Assembly: GCF_014395225.1 (NCBI RefSeq)
Contig: NZ_CP060723.1
Location: 868,001-932,000 of the forward strand
DNA: 64,000 nt
Direction of reading: 5' to 3'
From: Pedobacter roseus
Lineage (GTDB): Bacteria; Bacteroidota; Bacteroidia; Sphingobacteriales; Sphingobacteriaceae
The position numbers were made by a program, and so were the translations under genes. Positions within the stretch are counted from its first letter, which is position 1. Every line of letters begins with the position of its first letter. Below the pieces are notes generated by a model that made no database searches, was not told the DNA's origin, and worked only from the letters and a program-made list of their open reading frames with translations. This document shows, in pieces, positions 44,931-53,222 of this stretch.

Positions 44931-45536
44931 ATGCATACAATTGTTCAGGTAGACCAATACATTATCAATTCGGCAGAATTTGCCATTCCGATTTTGGATC
45001 ATTTAAGAAATCTGGTGCATAAGGCCGATGCCCGTATTGAGGAAAAAATTAAATGGGGGATGCCTTTCTTCGATTATAAAGGCACGGTTTGTCACATGGC
45101 TTCTTTCAAACATCATTGTGCCTTTGGCTTTTGGAAAGGATCATTAATGAACGATGAATACGGTATTTTTAAAGAACGTTCGGAAGCCATGGGTTTATTG
45201 GGCAAAATAACATCTTTTAAAGATTTACCTTCCGACGAAATCCTGATCGCCTACATTCAACAGGCCATTAAATTAAATGAGGATAATGTAAAACTTCCAC
45301 AAAAACCAAAATCTTTACAGAATAAAGCACTTATTATCCCTGAATATTTTATGGAAGCCTTAAATGAAGTTCCTGAAGCTTTAGCGGTATTCCAGAATTT
45401 CAGTCCTTCCAACAAAAAAGATTATATTTTGTGGCTTGAGGAAGCTAAAACAGAAGCAACCAGAATTAAAAGACTGGAAACCACTTTAGAATGGCTTGCC
45501 GAAGGTAAAACGAGAATGTGGAAATATAAAAAGTAA
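44931..45536 (+). CDS. YdeI/OmpD-associated family protein (DUF1801)
   Basis: Role unknown. The N-terminal domain (about 20-120) is DUF1801-like: RIEEKIKWGMPFFDYKGTVCHMASFKHHCAFGFWKG. The C-terminal part (about 135-200) is the OmdA/YdeI type: IPEYFMEALNEVPEALAVFQNFSPSNKKDYILWLEEAKTEATR and KRLETTLEWLAEGKTRMWKYK. The gene follows the flavin reductase by 24 bases. It abuts the NlpC/P60 gene tail to tail, stop codons at 45536 and 45537. Confidence 0.88.
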   Translation: MHTIVQVDQYIINSAEFAIPILDHLRNLVHKADARIEEKIKWGMPFFDYKGTVCHMASFKHHCAFGFWKGSLMNDEYGIFKERSEAMGLLGKITSFKDLPSDEILIAYIQQAIKLNEDNVKLPQKPKSLQNKALIIPEYFMEALNEVPEALAVFQNFSPSNKKDYILWLEEAKTEATRIKRLETTLEWLAEGKTRMWKYKK

Positions 45537-46082
45537 TTAAAGGATACTCACGATCTTCATGAAACGGGCTTTGTAATGACCATCTAGATCGGTAATGGTT
45601 ACCTGATGTGCTTTGCCTGAAGAAGCGTGGATAAATTTGATTCCGTTTTCATCAATCGAATAAACAATTCCAACGTGACCGATTCTTCTTATTCTTGAAT
45701 TACTGCCTGTAAAAATCAAAACATCACCTACTTTGGCATTTTCTAAGCTGGTTTCTTTACCCGCATAGCTAAACTCGCGTGAAGAACGTGGGACCTTAAA
45801 ACCAAAATTGCTGAATACATAACTTACAAAACCAGAACAATCGAAACCAACTTTTGGGTTGCTGGTAGCGTAACGATAGGGGATACCCAACATGCTCTTG
45901 GCAAAATCGATCAGTGAAGTTGAACTTGTTGAGGAGTTGTTTTCGGTAACCGTTACATTTTTTGGAAGATTGGCAACCAATTGTTTTACCAGTTCCTGGT
46001 ATTGTGCGGGCAAGATGGTTTGGGCTTTTCCTGCGGTGGCAGACAAAATGAAAAACGAAATGACAATTATAATTTTCTTCAT
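45537..46082 (-). CDS. NlpC/P60 family peptidase
   Basis: Exported cell-wall hydrolase cleaving a peptide bond of peptidoglycan. Signal peptide (residues 1-20), spacer, then the papain-like domain: FAKSMLGIPYRYATSNPKVGFDCSGFVSYVFSNFG with catalytic Cys82, PRSSREFS, IGHVGIVYSIDENGIKFIHASSG with the catalytic His. The 181-residue length is a single domain without LysM or SH3. Tail-to-tail with the neighbouring plus-strand gene. A TATCTTTG promoter box precedes it. Confidence 0.93.
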   Translation of the reverse strand: MKKIIIVISFFILSATAGKAQTILPAQYQELVKQLVANLPKNVTVTENNSSTSSTSLIDFAKSMLGIPYRYATSNPKVGFDCSGFVSYVFSNFGFKVPRSSREFSYAGKETSLENAKVGDVLIFTGSNSRIRRIGHVGIVYSIDENGIKFIHASSGKAHQVTITDLDGHYKARFMKIVSIL

Positions 46083-46092
46083 ATGTTGGAGC

Positions 46093-46100
46093 CAAAGATA
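46093..46100 (-). promoter_or_regulatory. -7 promoter element of the NlpC/P60 gene
   Basis: TATCTTTG on the minus strand fits TAnnTTTG, 10 bases before the start codon. Confidence 0.5.
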
Positions 46101-46146
46101 TAAAAAATATCTAAAGTCGATTAAAATGTTGAAAATGAGTTAAAAC

Positions 46147-46173
46147 AAAAAGTCCGGGTTACTTACCCGGACT
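46147..46173 (-). terminator. Terminator after the DUF4870-like gene
   Basis: AGTCCGGGT and ACCCGGACT form a perfect 9-base stem, loop tactt, followed by TTTTTGTTTTA on the minus strand, 24 bases past the stop codon at 46197. Confidence 0.9.
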
Positions 46174-46196
46174 CAAATTAAAATATTTGGTTTCGA

Positions 46197-46577
46197 TTAA
46201 ATACTTGGGAACATGGTTTGAGCTTTGTCGCCGATTAATGGAAGAGCCTTTTGCTCTCCGTTATTTGCACTTACCGCACCTAAAATGATAAAAATAATAT
46301 AGACAATGTAAATCAGATAACTTAAATATCCAAAAAGTGCAGTTGGCACAATCATGATCAATATCGTTACCGCTATATTAAGTACAATAATGCCCAAATG
46401 CAGCAATAATGATTGTCTTAAATGATAGCTTGATAATGACGTTTTATTGTCTTTGTACATCGCAAAGTACGATATCAGCCAACCAATCAGAAAAATGTAG
46501 CTAACAATAGCCGCACTTTTTCCACTATCGGGTGCTTTAAATGGCGAATTTGTTTCAAAAGGAGATTTTGTTTCCAT
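46197..46577 (-). CDS. Small membrane protein, DUF4870-like
   Basis: Unknown function. The 126-residue protein has a hydrophilic N-terminal 20 residues and then three hydrophobic segments: AAIVSYIFLIGWLISYFAMY (about 22-41), LLHLGIIVLNIAVTILIMIV (about 58-77) and GYLSYLIYIVYIIFIILGAVSA (about 83-104). The order, with LRQSLLLHLGI between the first and second, resembles Tic20/DUF4870 proteins. It has its own terminator. Confidence 0.75.
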   Translation of the reverse strand: METKSPFETNSPFKAPDSGKSAAIVSYIFLIGWLISYFAMYKDNKTSLSSYHLRQSLLLHLGIIVLNIAVTILIMIVPTALFGYLSYLIYIVYIIFIILGAVSANNGEQKALPLIGDKAQTMFPSI

Positions 46578-46629
46578 AGATTTTTTTTAGTTTTTCAATT
46601 ACTGCTGTAAATTACTAAAAATAATTCTA

Positions 46630-47331
46630 TTATGGTGTAGTAACTGCTACGGGTAAAATTTTTCCGTTAAAAAATTTCTGTCCGGTTTTTGCAAAATCAG
46701 CTACATATTTCCCCATTTCGAAAGCCATCACCGGACTTTGGTAACCTGGAAAAGCAGTTTCAAGCATTTCAGTCTGTGCCGATCCTAAGGCAAGGCAGTT
46801 AATCTTGATTCCGGTTTCAGCCAATTCAAAGGCCAAACATTCGGTTAAAGTATGTAAGGCTGCTTTACTTGCCGAATAAGCAGAAAGCCCCGGGAATTTA
46901 ACACTTCCCTGAAAGCCACCCATACTGCCGATGTTGACGATATGGCTTCCGCTTTGCATTAAAGGTAAAAGATTCTGGATCATCCTGAAATGCGAGATTA
47001 CATTGCTCTGCAGCATCTCGCCCAAATCAGCCTCGGTGGTTTCTAAAAAAGGTTTGTTAATTAAAGCACCCGCATTGTTAATCAGGATATCGATTGTACC
47101 CAAACGCTCTTTTAAAAAAGGGATCAGCGCGGCATAATCATCGTTTACAATATCAAATTCGACAGGTAAAAGTGTGCAATCGGGATTAATGCCGCGGGCA
47201 ATCTCCAGCAGTTTACGCAGTTTATCTGCCGAACGGGCAATGGCAACAATCTTGTTTTCTTTATGTAAGCTAAACTCTAAAGCGGTTTCGAAACCGATTC
47301 CGCTACTGGCACCTGTAATTATAATGTTCAT
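46630..47331 (-). CDS. Short-chain dehydrogenase/reductase
   Basis: NAD(P)-dependent oxidoreductase of unknown substrate. The 233-residue product has the dinucleotide motif TGASSGIG (residues 6-13), NNAGALINKPF, the catalytic triad order Ser...Tyr-x-x-x-Lys in GLSAYSASKAAL (Tyr/Lys), and CLALGSAQTEM, which in classical SDRs is the PG motif region. The missing P-G in that position is a minor variation. No neighbouring pathway genes. Confidence 0.9.
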   Translation of the reverse strand: MNIIITGASSGIGFETALEFSLHKENKIVAIARSADKLRKLLEIARGINPDCTLLPVEFDIVNDDYAALIPFLKERLGTIDILINNAGALINKPFLETTEADLGEMLQSNVISHFRMIQNLLPLMQSGSHIVNIGSMGGFQGSVKFPGLSAYSASKAALHTLTECLAFELAETGIKINCLALGSAQTEMLETAFPGYQSPVMAFEMGKYVADFAKTGQKFFNGKILPVAVTTP

Positions 47332-47877
47332 TAAAGGGAATTAAAATTTGTTGTAAAGTTAAAAGGTTGAAATGTTTTAAAAAGGATGTTGATAAATAAA
47401 TTCTTAATAGTGCGTCATCTGTTTTTTATAAAAAACAATCCTTTATTAATAATTTAACATCATTCTAAGGGTACATAAACGGATCGTCATTTCGACCGCA
47501 GTGGAGAAATCTTTTAAAATAGTTCAAAGATTTTTCTCCCGATTTAAGCTAGAACTGTGCCAAATTCAAAATAACAATTGATTTTTAAATCTGGCATTGG
47601 TAAATAATTAGGAACTGCAGAGTGTCATCGAAGATAGTCGTAAATGCAATGAGCTTTAAGATTCAAGCCTGCACATATCGTCTGGACACAATTAATTTAT
47701 CAAGGTCAGTCAGCATATTGCCTAAAATATTCTTAAAAAAGATGTGTCAACACGGTAGGCCTGCGCGGGAAAGACGAGAACTCTTTTAATCAATTCAATT
47801 ATTATATAAATTGATTTCCCTTTCATCTCTTGAATCACTTTGCCATTTAGATAAATTTAATGAAATTAAAGCTAAAT
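47332..47877. other. Non-coding gap upstream of the hydroxylase operon
   Basis: 546 bases without a credible gene. A copy of the CGTCATTTCGA...GGAGAAATCTTT repeat lies at 47484-47545, with an opposite-strand partner aagatttttctcccgatttaagc, and the rest is AT-rich with no clear signal. Remnants of other repeats (atggcattggtaaataattagg) are possible. Confidence 0.4.
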
Positions 47878-49659
47878 TCAATCTTCCACAAGTAGCTGGC
47901 TTACCGGATTCTTGATCACATGTAAGCCATCATTAATCAATTTCGTATGGTCTATCTCTTTGCCGGCTTTAATTTCAAGATATACCTGAATTTCCTTTTC
48001 CAATTGATGATAGATTTTTTTGTGGTAAATAATTTCGAGTATTTCCAACGCGCAAAGCCAATCCTGCCTGTGGTCTGTCTTCAATTTTGCGAAAATCCCG
48101 CCAAGTTGCTCCAGGTTTTCACCACTTTCCCTAATTTTCCTTACTGTTTTGTATAAAGCATGCAGTTTTAAGGTTTTATCATCATAGGTAATTTTGTGCG
48201 TTTTCTCTACACTGATCAAAGTAATCTCCTCATAGGCATCTTTATCCGCAGCTCCGTTAAAAACAGAAACAATTTTATCCCCCACAGCCATGTCGTATAT
48301 ACCCCATTCTGGTTTAAACAGGATGTTTTCGTTACTTTCGGTAACCGTACAATCGCTAAAGGCAATTAAAATCAGTTTATCTTTCTCGGTAATAATATCC
48401 TTCACTACTCCCACAACTTTAATTCCGCTTTCAAACGTAAGTTCAGTTTTCTCCCCTTTAATAATGTTCAAAGATTGTAGTTCTAATGAACTATAATCCT
48501 CAAATGGTTTTTCTGCTCCTTTTAAACGGCCAACAGGTGACGAAAAGCCATCTTCGTGGTAATCTTTACCATGCCCAGCCAATTGTTTATTGTTAATGGC
48601 CAGTGCAGATTGGCCTGTAGTTTTAATAAAAGTTACTTCATCATCAGGGTTAATGCCCATATCGGTAAATACACCGCTTACCTGCAAGCCCGAACTGTAA
48701 ACTGCAGTGGCTACATTTTTACAGGCAATTGCTTTCATAATACTCTCCGATCCACCTTTTCTAAAAGCCATGGTATTGGCAAATTCTTCCAATACATCAA
48801 TCAGGTTTTGGAAAGTTTCGGTTACAAAGAGTTGTGGCTGCGGTTTAGTAATATCATAAGCGTAATTAATCGTATCAATATTGTACCAAAGTTTTATCAC
48901 ATCGCTTTGCATGCAGCTTGCACTTTCACCTATCGACGACAGCAATCCGGCACCATAAATTTTTGGATTCTCCAAAGTGCCGATTAATCCATATTCAACT
49001 GTCCACCAATGGAGGCGGCCCAGTAAGGCCATTTCAGAAGGGTCGCCCATGTTTTCGCTGATATAACGCAGTTCCTTTTCTGCTTTCGCAATCTGAAATT
49101 CGTCTGCATCCACAGCCTCTTTCAAAATTGAAAGTTTTCTGATGGCCTCATACAGTTCAAAATCCTTTGCCGAAAACATTGCTTTTGCACCTATTGAGCC
49201 AAAATAACTCAGGTAATTATTGTAATCGGTATCGGCAATAATAGGCGCATGACCAGCGCTTTCGTGGATAATATCGGGTGCGGGTGTATATTCAATGTGG
49301 TTAATCTGGCGGATATCAGCCGCAATAACCAAAACGCGGTAAGCCTGGTATTCCATAAAAGCTGCAGGTGGAATAAAGCCATCAACCGTAACCGCTCCCC
49401 AGCCAATTTTGCCCAGGTTATCATTCATCGTTTGCAGATCAGGAATGTATTCGATACTCAAACCGGCCCGCTGCAAGCCTTTTATATAAGGGTAATAAGC
49501 AACATTTTTAAGATAACTGTAATTCTGGCGCATTACATAACGCCATACCGCTTGATCGATAGGCGTGTACTTTTCGTAATTCTGGGCAACAATAAATTGC
49601 TTTAAATGGTTGGGCAATTTGGCTACCTGCGCATTATTAAAATCATTAAAATGGCTCAT
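47878..49659 (-). CDS. phhA: Aromatic amino acid hydroxylase (phenylalanine 4-monooxygenase type)
   Basis: Pterin-dependent hydroxylase, probably phenylalanine to tyrosine, feeding the tyrosine degradation genes at 39-44 kb. Iron ligands: His132 and His137 in IHESAGHAP, and Glu222 in HWWTVEYGLIG; the hydroxylase core spans roughly residues 60-310 (INHIEYTPAPDIIHE, FGSIGAKAM). At 593 residues it is about twice a typical bacterial PhhA; residues 320-593 are an additional region without a recognised domain, but part of a known long bacterial form. No regulatory ACT domain at the N terminus. A pterin dehydratase (phhB) is not seen. Confidence 0.87.
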   Translation of the reverse strand: MSHFNDFNNAQVAKLPNHLKQFIVAQNYEKYTPIDQAVWRYVMRQNYSYLKNVAYYPYIKGLQRAGLSIEYIPDLQTMNDNLGKIGWGAVTVDGFIPPAAFMEYQAYRVLVIAADIRQINHIEYTPAPDIIHESAGHAPIIADTDYNNYLSYFGSIGAKAMFSAKDFELYEAIRKLSILKEAVDADEFQIAKAEKELRYISENMGDPSEMALLGRLHWWTVEYGLIGTLENPKIYGAGLLSSIGESASCMQSDVIKLWYNIDTINYAYDITKPQPQLFVTETFQNLIDVLEEFANTMAFRKGGSESIMKAIACKNVATAVYSSGLQVSGVFTDMGINPDDEVTFIKTTGQSALAINNKQLAGHGKDYHEDGFSSPVGRLKGAEKPFEDYSSLELQSLNIIKGEKTELTFESGIKVVGVVKDIITEKDKLILIAFSDCTVTESNENILFKPEWGIYDMAVGDKIVSVFNGAADKDAYEEITLISVEKTHKITYDDKTLKLHALYKTVRKIRESGENLEQLGGIFAKLKTDHRQDWLCALEILEIIYHKKIYHQLEKEIQVYLEIKAGKEIDHTKLINDGLHVIKNPVSQLLVED

Positions 49660-49808
49660 AGGTTATTTATGAAATAAGTTGGTCGGCAGCTAAGTTAGGA
49701 TGTTGTTTTTATCTTAACAAGAAAGCCGCCGCATAAATTAACAGGTTAACGTAATAAAGGTTTGTAGGGGAGAAAGAGATGACTTATGAATTTGGAAAGC
49801 TGCTGCTG

Positions 49809-49927
49809 CATTTCATTGGGGGGCTCCGGTCGGGCTGTTAGCTGTATCTTTTGCTGCCCTTCGACTCCGCTCAGGCTGACAGCAAAAGGATGCCGCTTCC
49901 ATCCCGTTTAAGTACGAAGGCTTGTAC
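49809..49927. repeat. 119-base direct repeat, copy A
   Basis: In the 678-base gap 49660-50337. Starts catttcattgggggg, then gctccggtcgggctgttag, ttttgctgcccttcgactcc, gctcaggctgacagcaaaa (an inner TTTTGCTG/CAGCAAAA hairpin) and accgcttccatcccgttt. Copy B is at 50141-50260, 332 bases downstream. Confidence 0.7.
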
Positions 49928-49990
49928 TGATTAATTCAGTTTTTTAACGCTCGCTATAAAAACGAAAATAGAAGCACTGTTTTGGCCACC

Positions 49991-50057
49991 TAAACCCGAC
50001 TGTTGCGTAAAGCCCGGAACGAGGCAACGAGTGAGGACTTGAAGCGAAGGCGGGACT
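49991..50057. repeat. Interspersed repeat, copy 3 (CCCGACT...GAGGACTTG type)
   Basis: taaacccgactgttgcgtaa, agcccggaacgag, gtgaggacttgaagcgaagg, cgggact: same order as 4811-4882 and 26347-26415. Between the two direct repeats. Confidence 0.6.
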
Positions 50058-50140
50058 GTAAAAACCGAAATGCTTTTGGAACTGTTTTCCAAAAAAATGA
50101 TTTGATAGTATGAGGCTAATGATTAGGAAAGGTAAGCCAG

Positions 50141-50260
50141 CATTTCATCGGGATGCTCCGGTCGGGCTGTTTGCTATATCTTTTGCTGCCCTTCGACCTC
50201 CGCTCAGGCTGACAGCAAAAGTATACCGCTTCCATCCCGTTTAGGTACAAAGATTTGTGC
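50141..50260. repeat. 120-base direct repeat, copy B
   Basis: Near copy of 49809-49927, with scattered substitutions and one-base indels (cttcgacctcc for cttcgactcc). Confidence 0.7.
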
Positions 50261-50337
50261 CAATGGGCCGGCTTTTTAGTATTCGCTATAATTATCCGTG
50301 ATAATCTGGGCCTCCGTGGCAAAAAAACTGTAGTTGA

Positions 50338-50847
50338 TTAATCCTTTTTCCCTTTTTTATCCCCGATTTTTTTTACGCTAAATGTAAAGTAATGCTGGTA
50401 CAAATAGCTGAATAGCGCCATTAAAACCGAAACCACAATCCTCGAAAGCATTGATAACGTTGGGTAATCGCGTAAAAGCTCCAGTAAAAACTTCAGTAAT
50501 ACGTAATTAGCCAGGATATTAATGAACTGGAGGTTCATAAACCTAAAAAGTTGTACCCGGCCTTTCAGCTCGCTATGCGTAAATATGACGTATTTATTAA
50601 GCAAAAAGCTGGTTGGGATGGCGACTGCATAATCTACCAATAACGATGCCGTTTCCCTTTGCAGCACAATTACCCCAAAGTTTACCTCCTCAGTTTTAAA
50701 GATGAAAAAGTAGGCAAAATAATAACTTAAAATGCCCAATAATAAAGTGCCACCACCAGTAGCCAGATACCTGAAATTATGTAAAGAAATAAATTTTTTA
50801 AACGGAGGATGAAAAAAATCTATGACGGCTAAAATGGCGTTACGCAT
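50338..50847 (-). CDS. GtrA family membrane protein
   Basis: Four-helix inner-membrane protein of the GtrA type, often involved in moving lipid-linked sugars for cell-surface polysaccharides. The 169-residue product has hydrophobic segments at about 27-50 (LATGGGTLLLGILSYYFAYFF), 68-88 (SLLVDYAVAIPTSFLLNKYVI), 103-122 and 133-152, with the usual FRYLATGG and FLLNKYVIFTH. It has no glycosyltransferase neighbour and stands alone. Confidence 0.86.
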   Translation of the reverse strand: MRNAILAVIDFFHPPFKKFISLHNFRYLATGGGTLLLGILSYYFAYFFIFKTEEVNFGVIVLQRETASLLVDYAVAIPTSFLLNKYVIFTHSELKGRVQLFRFMNLQFINILANYVLLKFLLELLRDYPTLSMLSRIVVSVLMALFSYLYQHYFTFSVKKIGDKKGKKD

Positions 50848-50929
50848 TACTTAAAACTGTTCGTTGTTATTTTTGGCGCAATTTACAATTAAATTTTTAT
50901 TGACGCTGTAATTAGATCATTTAGGCCTT

Positions 50930-51619
50930 TTACTTGTTGTTGCTGTAAGATGCGGGTTGTGCAACAAAGTCGATTACTGCACACCAGGTGTAGGATGGAT
51001 GCGGCTGTATGCTTACGCCAACAGTATTCAGTTTAAATTTTTGATCGAGCAAGTTAAACCGGTGACCAAGCGATGGTACGCCACAATCTAACAATAAATG
51101 GCAAACAATATCCAAACTGTTCGAATAACCAAAGTCGATATTTTCGCTCATGGCTTTATTCGGGAAATATTTGGATAGGCGTTTTGAAAATTTATCGCCG
51201 TTGCTGCTTTCGTGTGTATCGAGGTTATTTCTGTTCAGATCCTGGGCATGGCTGCGGCTTAAAGCGGTTAATTTATCATCAGGGTAAAATACCTGCAGAT
51301 TTTTTATACCTCTTAAATGCTTCAGTAAAGAGGTATAATAGCTATTGTTGCGGGTAATCCGCAGTTCATTGTAATTTCTGTATTGCTTTACTTTAGCGTT
51401 GTAGTTGTTAATGTAATCTTCTAAAAAAGTGTAATAGAACTTTTCGCCATCAATGCGGATCAGGTTCATATACATCACCACATTTTTCTCTTCGTTGGTT
51501 AAATAAGAAGCATTTGCTGCGGTATTAGCCCTGCGGAACTCCGCATCTGTCCATTTTTGGGCATTTGCAGCGGTAACAATAATTAAAAATAAAAAGGTAG
51601 GTAGAAGTACTTTACGCAT
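50930..51619 (-). CDS. CAP (SCP/PR1) domain protein, secreted
   Basis: Function unknown; bacterial CAP proteins may be involved in envelope or matrix. Signal peptide at residues 1-20 (TAANAQ). The CAP domain (about 115-225) shows DKLTALSRSHAQDLNRNNLDTHESSNGDKFSKRL, SENIDFGYS, and the typical GVPSLGHRFNLLDQKFKLNTVGVSI with TWCAVIDFV. The N-terminal 90 residues have two long helices. It is followed by a CAC...GTG palindromic repeat. No operon partners. Confidence 0.87.
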   Translation of the reverse strand: MRKVLLPTFLFLIIVTAANAQKWTDAEFRRANTAANASYLTNEEKNVVMYMNLIRIDGEKFYYTFLEDYINNYNAKVKQYRNYNELRITRNNSYYTSLLKHLRGIKNLQVFYPDDKLTALSRSHAQDLNRNNLDTHESSNGDKFSKRLSKYFPNKAMSENIDFGYSNSLDIVCHLLLDCGVPSLGHRFNLLDQKFKLNTVGVSIQPHPSYTWCAVIDFVAQPASYSNNK

Positions 51620-51728
51620 CTGATGGTTTTGATGGATAACGCCTTTTGATGCGGTTTATTTTCTGTTCGAAGATTTTGTTTGGCGCTGTGCGTTTAGCGG
51701 TTAGCGTTGACAAGCTACAATGAAAAAA

Positions 51729-51786
51729 TAACCACCAAGGCACGAAGATTAATTTCTTTGTGTCCTCGTGTCTTAGTGGTTAAAAA
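51729..51786. repeat. CACGAAG...CTTAGTGG palindromic repeat
   Basis: aaccaccaaggcacgaag pairs with ctttgtgtcctcgtgtctta, followed by gtggttaaaaaat. It lies just past the stop codon of the SDR gene at 51798. On the plus strand an A-rich tail follows. Confidence 0.6.
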
Positions 51787-51797
51787 ATGCTAAAAGT

Positions 51798-52562
51798 CTA
51801 TAAAAACATACCACCCGATGCTTCAATGCGCTGTGCATTAATCCATCTCGCATCTTCGGTACATAAAAATGCTACTACACCACCAATATCATCTGGTAAA
51901 CCTACACGGCCTAAAGCGGTATTGGCAGCTATCCCGGCGTTAAGTTGATCGTTATCGCGGACCACACCACCGCCAAAATCGGTTTCTATAGCGCCTGGAG
52001 CAATAATGTTCGATCTGATTCCTCTTGCACCCAATTCTTTGGCCTGGTATTTTGTTAAGGTTTCCATGGCGCCTTTCATCGAAGCATAGGCCGCATATCC
52101 CGGAGTTGCAAAACGTGCTAATCCCGATGAAACATTAATGATTCCGCTGCCATCATTTAATAATGGCAAGGCTTTCTGGGTTAAAAAGAAAGCTCCTTTA
52201 TAATGGATGTTTACCAGGGCATCAAATTGTTCTTCAGTAGTATCAGCAAATGAAGCGTGGATCCCAATCCCCGCATTATTGATCAGGAAGTCGAATTTTT
52301 CTGCGTTGAAAACAGATTTTAGCACGCCTTTAACTTCTGTAAAAAAGGCCTCAAAAGTTTTAGATTCGCCTACATTCAATTGTATAGCAGCTGCAGGTAC
52401 ACCTAACGCTTTTATTTCGTTAACGGTAGCTTCTGCTTCTTCTTTTTTTGATTGATAGGTAACAATTACACCAAGTCCTTTTGCAGCAATTTTTAAGGCT
52501 GCATTTTTTCCCAGTCCGCGGCTACCACCGGTTACCAGGGCAATTTTATTTTGTATTTCCAT
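51798..52562 (-). CDS. Short-chain dehydrogenase/reductase (regulator-linked)
   Basis: NAD(P)-dependent oxidoreductase. The 254-residue product has TGGSRGLG (residues 11-18), NNAGIGIHASF, the catalytic YAAYASMKGAME (Tyr/Lys at Y-x-x-x-K), and IAPGAIETDFGGG. It lies 86 bases downstream of a short AraC-type regulator on the same strand, a common arrangement in which the regulator controls the oxidoreductase. A TAATTTTG box precedes it. Substrate not known. Confidence 0.9.
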   Translation of the reverse strand: MEIQNKIALVTGGSRGLGKNAALKIAAKGLGVIVTYQSKKEEAEATVNEIKALGVPAAAIQLNVGESKTFEAFFTEVKGVLKSVFNAEKFDFLINNAGIGIHASFADTTEEQFDALVNIHYKGAFFLTQKALPLLNDGSGIINVSSGLARFATPGYAAYASMKGAMETLTKYQAKELGARGIRSNIIAPGAIETDFGGGVVRDNDQLNAGIAANTALGRVGLPDDIGGVVAFLCTEDARWINAQRIEASGGMFL

Positions 52563-52581
52563 TTTCTTTTTATTTGTTAAA

Positions 52582-52589
52582 CAAAATTA
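52582..52589 (-). promoter_or_regulatory. -7 promoter element of the SDR gene
   Basis: TAATTTTG on the minus strand fits TAnnTTTG, 19 bases before the start codon. Confidence 0.45.
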
Positions 52590-52648
52590 GATGGAAATTG
52601 GCTGTAAAAATGGTGACAGCTTAAGTAAAAATGGTGACTGTTTAAGTT

Positions 52649-53056
52649 TTATATGGTGACAATTTCCTTATTTGTAGCTAAAGACTCGAAATAAGCCTCA
52701 CGATACTGTTTTGGTGTTTGGCCAGCAAAGTGTTTAAAAAACTTGGTAAAGTTAGATGGATCGTAAGTTAATATCCTGGCAATTTCGGCAATAGGCATGC
52801 TCACATTCTGTAACATTGCTTTGGAAATTTCCATTAAACGCTCTTCAAAAAAGAAACATGGCGAATGACCAGTAGCAGCCTTAATCGTATTACTTAAATG
52901 AGTTGGGTGTACATGGATTAAATCGGCAAAATCTCTTACCTCAAACATTTCTGTCGCACGGCCAGATACAATGTCGTCAAGGTGTTTATCTAATTCTTTT
53001 AAATAATCTGCCGCAATTTCATGTCGACGGGCAAAAAACTTCTGTGGAATTTTCAT
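52649..53056 (-). CDS. Short AraC-type regulator (DNA-binding domain only)
   Basis: At 135 residues this has only the two-helix-turn-helix DNA-binding domain; the usual N-terminal ligand domain is absent. The first HTH is FADLIHVHPTHLSNTIKAATGHSP and the second AEIARILTYDPSNFTKFFKHFAGQTPKQYREAYF, matching the family end. ATG 53056 follows a TATATTTG promoter box. It probably acts on the SDR gene 86 bases downstream; effector unknown. Confidence 0.9.
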   Translation of the reverse strand: MKIPQKFFARRHEIAADYLKELDKHLDDIVSGRATEMFEVRDFADLIHVHPTHLSNTIKAATGHSPCFFFEERLMEISKAMLQNVSMPIAEIARILTYDPSNFTKFFKHFAGQTPKQYREAYFESLATNKEIVTI

Positions 53057-53078
53057 ATAAATGATTTTGATCGCTAAA

Positions 53079-53086
53079 CAAATATA
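53079..53086 (-). promoter_or_regulatory. -7 promoter element of the AraC-type gene
   Basis: TATATTTG on the minus strand fits TAnnTTTG, 22 bases before the start codon. Confidence 0.5.
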
Positions 53087-53175
53087 CCATTCAAGCCATT
53101 GATTAAGAAATTACCTAATGTGCATTTGTTTTTTGTGACTGAAGGATTACCCTCGAAAAACCTCTGTCAAAACAA

Positions 53176-53203
53176 AAGCCGTTGACTATTAAATCAACGG
53201 CTT
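53176..53203 (-). terminator. Terminator after the lipoprotein gene
   Basis: AAGCCGTTGA and TCAACGGCTT form a perfect 10-base stem, followed by TTGTTTTGAC on the minus strand, 20 bases past the stop at 53223. Confidence 0.85.
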
Positions 53204-53222
53204 AAATATTTTTAAAATACTT

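Noticed and set aside
50116..50322. 68-codon minus-strand frame between the hydroxylase and GtrA genes
   Set aside because: It is a translation of direct repeat copy B and its surroundings.
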